Assembly: GCF_000420465.1 (NCBI RefSeq) | Contig: NZ_ATUZ01000019.1 | Span: 1-64,000, forward strand | Direction of reading: 5' to 3' | DNA from: Desulfovibrio desulfuricans DSM 642 | GTDB taxonomy: Bacteria > Desulfobacterota > Desulfovibrionia > Desulfovibrionales > Desulfovibrionaceae | Length of the DNA stretch: 64,000 nucleotides | Part shown: positions 60,988-64,000 of the stretch, piece by piece | Layout: each line of letters starts with the position of its first letter | How positions within the stretch are numbered: the first letter of the stretch is position 1 | Made by a program: the position numbers and the translations under genes | Notes under the pieces: generated by a model | Databases searched by the model: none | What the model was told of the DNA's origin: nothing | What the model saw: only the letters and a program-made list of their open reading frames with translations

Positions 60988-61201
60988 GGCGAAATTTTGT
61001 CTGGTTTAGACGTTTTGCGGGGGGGGGCTTCCCTAAATTTTAGCCTTGCCCAGTGACCCTGCGGGCCGCTTCCTGCCTGAAGTGAGATGGTGGAGCAGAA
61101 TTGCCAGTATCAATGATCCATCTGGGGCGGCGTCCGCCGACTGTCAGATTCCTTTTTTCTGCACCGCAAGAGCAAAAAACTTTATGCGGGGGAGGGCGGC
61201 C
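60988..61201. other. Gene-free stretch between porin and sulfotransferase
   Basis: No gene is supported. The ORFs here are antisense or low-complexity. Two convergent transcription units end on either side. Confidence 0.45.
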
Positions 61202-61241
61202 CACAAAAAACAGGGGCCCCGTCCGAAGACGGAACCCCTGC
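61202..61241 (-). terminator. Terminator of the third sulfotransferase
   Basis: On the minus strand CAGGGG-TTCCGTC and GACGG-GGCCCCTG form an interrupted stem closed by a TTCG loop, followed by TTTTTTG. Confidence 0.85.
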
Positions 61242-61265
61242 AAGGAAGGTATGGCGAACAGGTTT

Positions 61266-62714
61266 CTATTCCGTTGCGGCTACGCAGTGCCCTGCGCCGC
61301 TGTAGTAACCGATGGTGCCTTCAACCTTGACTTCAGACATGGGGCCAAACGGGGCCGCGCCGGGTACGCGAAAGGTCTTGACTTCCAGAGGTTCAATGGC
61401 CTTTTCTTCCGGCACATCCGCCTGCGGCACCCAGGAGTAGGGCAGGCGGTAGGCGCGGTACACCCAGTTCATGGGCAGGCTGATGTGGCCCTTGTAGGGG
61501 CAGATGTATTCCCACACGATTTCGTGTTCTGCCGTCACTTCAAAAACGCGGCCGTCGGAACCTTCGCAAATAAGCGTGTTGCCGTTGGGCAGGCGCTGGG
61601 CAGAGCTGATGAAGGGGCTGTAAAAACGGCTGGCATCCAGCGGCACGAGGAAGCCTGCTTCATGCGGCGTATACTGCCACACAATCTTGCGGGCCACGGG
61701 ATCTATTTCCAGCACGCGGGAGTAGTCGCGCTGGGCCGCCTTGACGCCCTTGGGCGCGCCGGGATTGGGGTTGCCGTAGCCGCCCCAGCCGCCGTTGTCG
61801 TATACCAGAATATTGCCTTCACCGGGCAGGCCACGGGGGATCATGTGCGCATGGTGCTGACCAATGATCCAGCCGATGGCCTTGTCTTCGGGGCTGCGGT
61901 CATAGTCCGGGCCGAGCTGCCAGACAACCTTGCCGGTTTTTTTGTCCAGGATGAGAATAATATTGGTTTCCCGTCCATCAATTATGATGTTGTCGGGGTG
62001 GAAGCGGGAATCGCCAGCCTCAAACCATTTGTTGGGGCCGAGGGTGGACATGGAGTTGACGTGCATCCAGTCGCCCACGCCGGGGGCGTCTTCCATGAGC
62101 GTACCGCCCCGGTAGTTGGGGTCGCGGCACATGGCGTTGAGCGCAGCCTCGGTGAAGCCCATTTCTTCCGCATGGTCAGAGCAGTTCCATTCCCACACGA
62201 TGTCGCCGTCCCAGGTGACTTCGTAGATAACATCGTCAACCAGCGGTTTGTCGCTGATGTAGGGCTGCACAGTGTTTTTGTGGCAAAGCACCAGAGTGTT
62301 GCCGGAGTCGATCTTGGGTTCCTGGCCGGGAGCGTAGTAGCCTGTGGAGCTGCCTTCGCGCTGGAAATCGTGGTGCTGACGCGCCATCCACTGAGCCTTC
62401 TGGCCGGGATCTTCTACAAATTCGGCGCGGTCGAATTTCCACACGATTTTTCCGTTCCAGTCGATCTGTACAAGGTCAAGCTGATCCTGAAGCCCGTGCT
62501 TGGGGTGGCGTGTGCCGGTGCTGCCCATAAGCATGCCGCCGGGGAACATCTTGTTGGGAAAGCCGTGAACGTCCTTCCACATGCGGATTTCATGTCCGTT
62601 CATGCCAAGAAGCAGAGCGCCGTTGTCCGGCGCCTGAATGATGGTGAATCCACTCCAGGCTTTTTCGGGGTTATAAACCGTTACGCCTGTGGGATAGATA
62701 GTCGGGTGTCCCAT
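61266..62714 (-). CDS. Arylsulfate sulfotransferase, no signal peptide (2)
   Basis: This 482-residue ASST has exactly the length of the one at 48.9 kb and very similar sequence: MGHPTIYPTGVTVYNPEKAW at the start, HHDFQREGSSTGYYAPG, IGQHHAHMIPRGLPGEGN, RLPNGNTLICEGSDGRVFEVT. The two are recent duplicates within the locus. There is no signal peptide, so it is cytoplasmic. The ATG at 62714 follows GAGGAGG. It is divergent from the second Crp/Fnr-like regulator, with an operator-like dyad in the shared upstream region. Confidence 0.88.
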   Translation of the reverse strand: MGHPTIYPTGVTVYNPEKAWSGFTIIQAPDNGALLLGMNGHEIRMWKDVHGFPNKMFPGGMLMGSTGTRHPKHGLQDQLDLVQIDWNGKIVWKFDRAEFVEDPGQKAQWMARQHHDFQREGSSTGYYAPGQEPKIDSGNTLVLCHKNTVQPYISDKPLVDDVIYEVTWDGDIVWEWNCSDHAEEMGFTEAALNAMCRDPNYRGGTLMEDAPGVGDWMHVNSMSTLGPNKWFEAGDSRFHPDNIIIDGRETNIILILDKKTGKVVWQLGPDYDRSPEDKAIGWIIGQHHAHMIPRGLPGEGNILVYDNGGWGGYGNPNPGAPKGVKAAQRDYSRVLEIDPVARKIVWQYTPHEAGFLVPLDASRFYSPFISSAQRLPNGNTLICEGSDGRVFEVTAEHEIVWEYICPYKGHISLPMNWVYRAYRLPYSWVPQADVPEEKAIEPLEVKTFRVPGAAPFGPMSEVKVEGTIGYYSGAGHCVAATE

Positions 62715-62884
62715 GACAACCTCCTCGGTGGGCTGAATGTGCTTACATTGAACCGTTGAAGGCTTTCCGGCAAGCAGTGCAACAACACGCAATGCCGAAG
62801 TGAAAGTCTCACGATGGTAGATCAATGGCCTGAGGCCTTTGATCGTGTACGCAGAAATGCTGCCACAAGATAAATGGTCAAAAC

Positions 62885-62898
62885 GTTGTCCTTGCAAC
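62885..62898. promoter_or_regulatory. GTTG-N6-CAAC operator in the regulator/sulfotransferase promoter
   Basis: GTTGTCCTTGCAAC, preceded by AC as at the other sites, and followed by ATAATTCACAA, the reverse of the TTGTGAA tract seen beside the other copies. It lies 39 nt before the regulator start. Confidence 0.6.
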
Positions 62899-62936
62899 AT
62901 AATTCACAAAAAGGGTACGGTAGGTTCCAAAACAGC

Positions 62937-63680
62937 ATGTGGAACGCTGGCATGATAGAGGCCGGGATTCCGCTTAACGCCTTGAGTTCATCACTTTCCC
63001 AGGGGGCTGACGTGTCATTTACTGAATTGTTCAGACAAAATGAGTGTTGGCGAAGCGTGGCGCTGACAAAGCCGCGTCTGTTTCGTAAGGGGCATAAATT
63101 TTATGACAATCTGCCAGAAATGTACTTTCTGGTGAGCGGCAGGGTTCGCCTTATGGCCCTGGCCCCTGATGGAAGTGAAAAATCGCTCTGGTATCTTGGT
63201 GACGGCTCATGTTTTAATGAAACACCAATGTTTATGGACGGGGATAAAAATATACCCTCCGGGCAGGGCGAGGTGCGATTTTTTCATGACTGTTCAGAAG
63301 ACTGCTATATCTGCACATTTACCAGAGAAGACGTGCATCGTCTGGGTATGCAACACCCTGAACTTCTTTTTAATCTTTGCAAAAGTTACAGTGTAAAAGT
63401 TACATTGTTATCAAAAAATGCTGTTTCATTGTGTATGGAATCGCAACTGACACGCATATGCAAGTTTTTGGCTTCACGGATTGTGCCGGGCTCAGAACCT
63501 CTACGGGCCAAACGCGATATTTCTTACCGCGATATGGCTGACCTGCTCGGCATGCACCGCATCACCCTGTATAAGGTTATGCGGCAGGCGCAGGAGCGGG
63601 GTCTGTTTTCTTTTGACAAGAACAGCGATGAAATATTCATTCTCAAGCCGGACGAATTTTACAAAGAAGCGCATATGTAG
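62937..63680 (+). CDS. Crp/Fnr-family transcriptional regulator (2)
   Basis: This 247-residue protein has the cNMP-binding-like barrel (about 50-145, with MYFLVSGRVRLMALAPDGSEKSLWYLGDGSCFNETP) and a winged HTH (ISYRDMADLLGMHRITLYKVMRQAQERG). It is a paralogue of the regulator at 48 kb. At the end of the barrel it has CSEDCYIC, three Cys spaced x3 and x2. The frame is open back to 62874, but that would place the operator inside the gene; the ATG at 62937 or 62952 is more likely, although neither has a strong site. It is probably the regulator of the sulfotransferase/porin/MFS genes or of itself. Confidence 0.88.
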   Translation: MWNAGMIEAGIPLNALSSSLSQGADVSFTELFRQNECWRSVALTKPRLFRKGHKFYDNLPEMYFLVSGRVRLMALAPDGSEKSLWYLGDGSCFNETPMFMDGDKNIPSGQGEVRFFHDCSEDCYICTFTREDVHRLGMQHPELLFNLCKSYSVKVTLLSKNAVSLCMESQLTRICKFLASRIVPGSEPLRAKRDISYRDMADLLGMHRITLYKVMRQAQERGLFSFDKNSDEIFILKPDEFYKEAHM

Positions 63681-64000
63681 ATGGAATGCCCAGCTGCCTT
63701 TTGCGTGTATTTTAGTATCGTTTGACTGCTACTATTTTTTGTGTAGCACAATACCAAATAATAATAATAGCAGCGTGTGCAGGTGTCTTGCAGGTGTTTG
63801 AATGCCTGCAATATCTGTGGCATGCACAATTGTTGAAAAATTAAACATATTAACATACTATAATATCAGGATAAACAGTTTCTTCATAAGAATTGCACAA
63901 CCTGCGGTAGCTGGACTTCACCATTGGATGCACTTAATGTAAGATACAAGATTTAATCAGAAGCCACGAGGTGCGCAGCGCGCACGGCAGGCACCCTTAC
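63681..64000. other. Gene-free right end of the window
   Basis: No ORF with support and no clear terminator is seen after the regulator stop; the stretch is AT-rich to about 63960. Confidence 0.4.

Noticed and set aside
61101..62759. 552-residue plus-strand ORF opposite the third sulfotransferase
   Set aside because: Shadow of the clear ASST gene on the minus strand.

Overview
The window comes from a sulfate-reducing deltaproteobacterium, most likely a Desulfovibrio (Desulfovibrionaceae). Support comes from a periplasmic Tat-exported [NiFe] hydrogenase, two Desulfovibrio-type outer-membrane porins, an in-frame UGA (selenocysteine) HesB-like gene close to YedE/TusA/DUF3343 selenium genes, and a GC-rich core interrupted by an AT-rich island. 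No rRNA and no CRISPR array are present.

Layout. 1-5.9 kb: right end of a mobilizable element beside tRNA-Glu: an IS3-family transposase tail, a TraD/MobC-like gene, a MobA/MobL (MOBQ) relaxase with a second gene nested out of frame inside it, an RSF1010-like oriT, an unknown gene, and an HTH gene overlapping a tyrosine integrase. 5.9-9.1 kb: tRNA-Glu and tRNA-Gln, a YeiH/UPF0324 transporter with a 54-residue membrane partner, a small unknown protein and DUF523. 9.2-12.6 kb: hydrogenase small and large subunits and a maturation protease. 13-20 kb: O-acetylhomoserine sulfhydrylase-like enzyme, D-Ala-D-Ala carboxypeptidase, AI-2E-type transporter, greA with a terminator in its leader, and a YbhN-like membrane protein. 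19.8-24.5 kb: selenium-related genes (kinase-like, DUF3343, TusA-like, YedE), pyrR, and tandem HesB-like genes, one with Sec and one with Cys. 24.8-36.1 kb: mfd, two SurA/PpiC-like chaperones, a RodZ-like gene, recO, glyQ, glyS and rpsT.

36.3-47.6 kb is an 11.3-kb AT-rich integrated island. It sits in tRNA-Arg(ACG) and is bounded by a 92-bp direct repeat with one mismatch. It carries a two-gene Gabija-type anti-phage system (gajA, gajB), small genes, an iteron-rich putative replication origin, a DUF927 primase/helicase-like gene, two small HTH proteins and a tyrosine integrase.

47.9-63.7 kb looks like an aryl-sulfate / organosulfur acquisition locus. It has three arylsulfate sulfotransferases (two without a signal peptide, one exported), an SLC13-type anion transporter, two porins, an MFS transporter that appears to head an operon with a glutaredoxin-like protein, a dihydrolipoyl dehydrogenase and a GcvH-like lipoyl protein, and two Crp/Fnr-family regulators. 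A shared FNR-sized dyad, GTTG-N6-CAAC, lies in its divergent promoter regions. In the proposed picture porins admit the sulfated compound, the exported sulfotransferase acts in the periplasm, the SLC13 and MFS proteins import products, and the cytoplasmic sulfotransferases and lipoyl/redox proteins act inside. The operon structure and motif are visible in the sequence; the joint function is inference.
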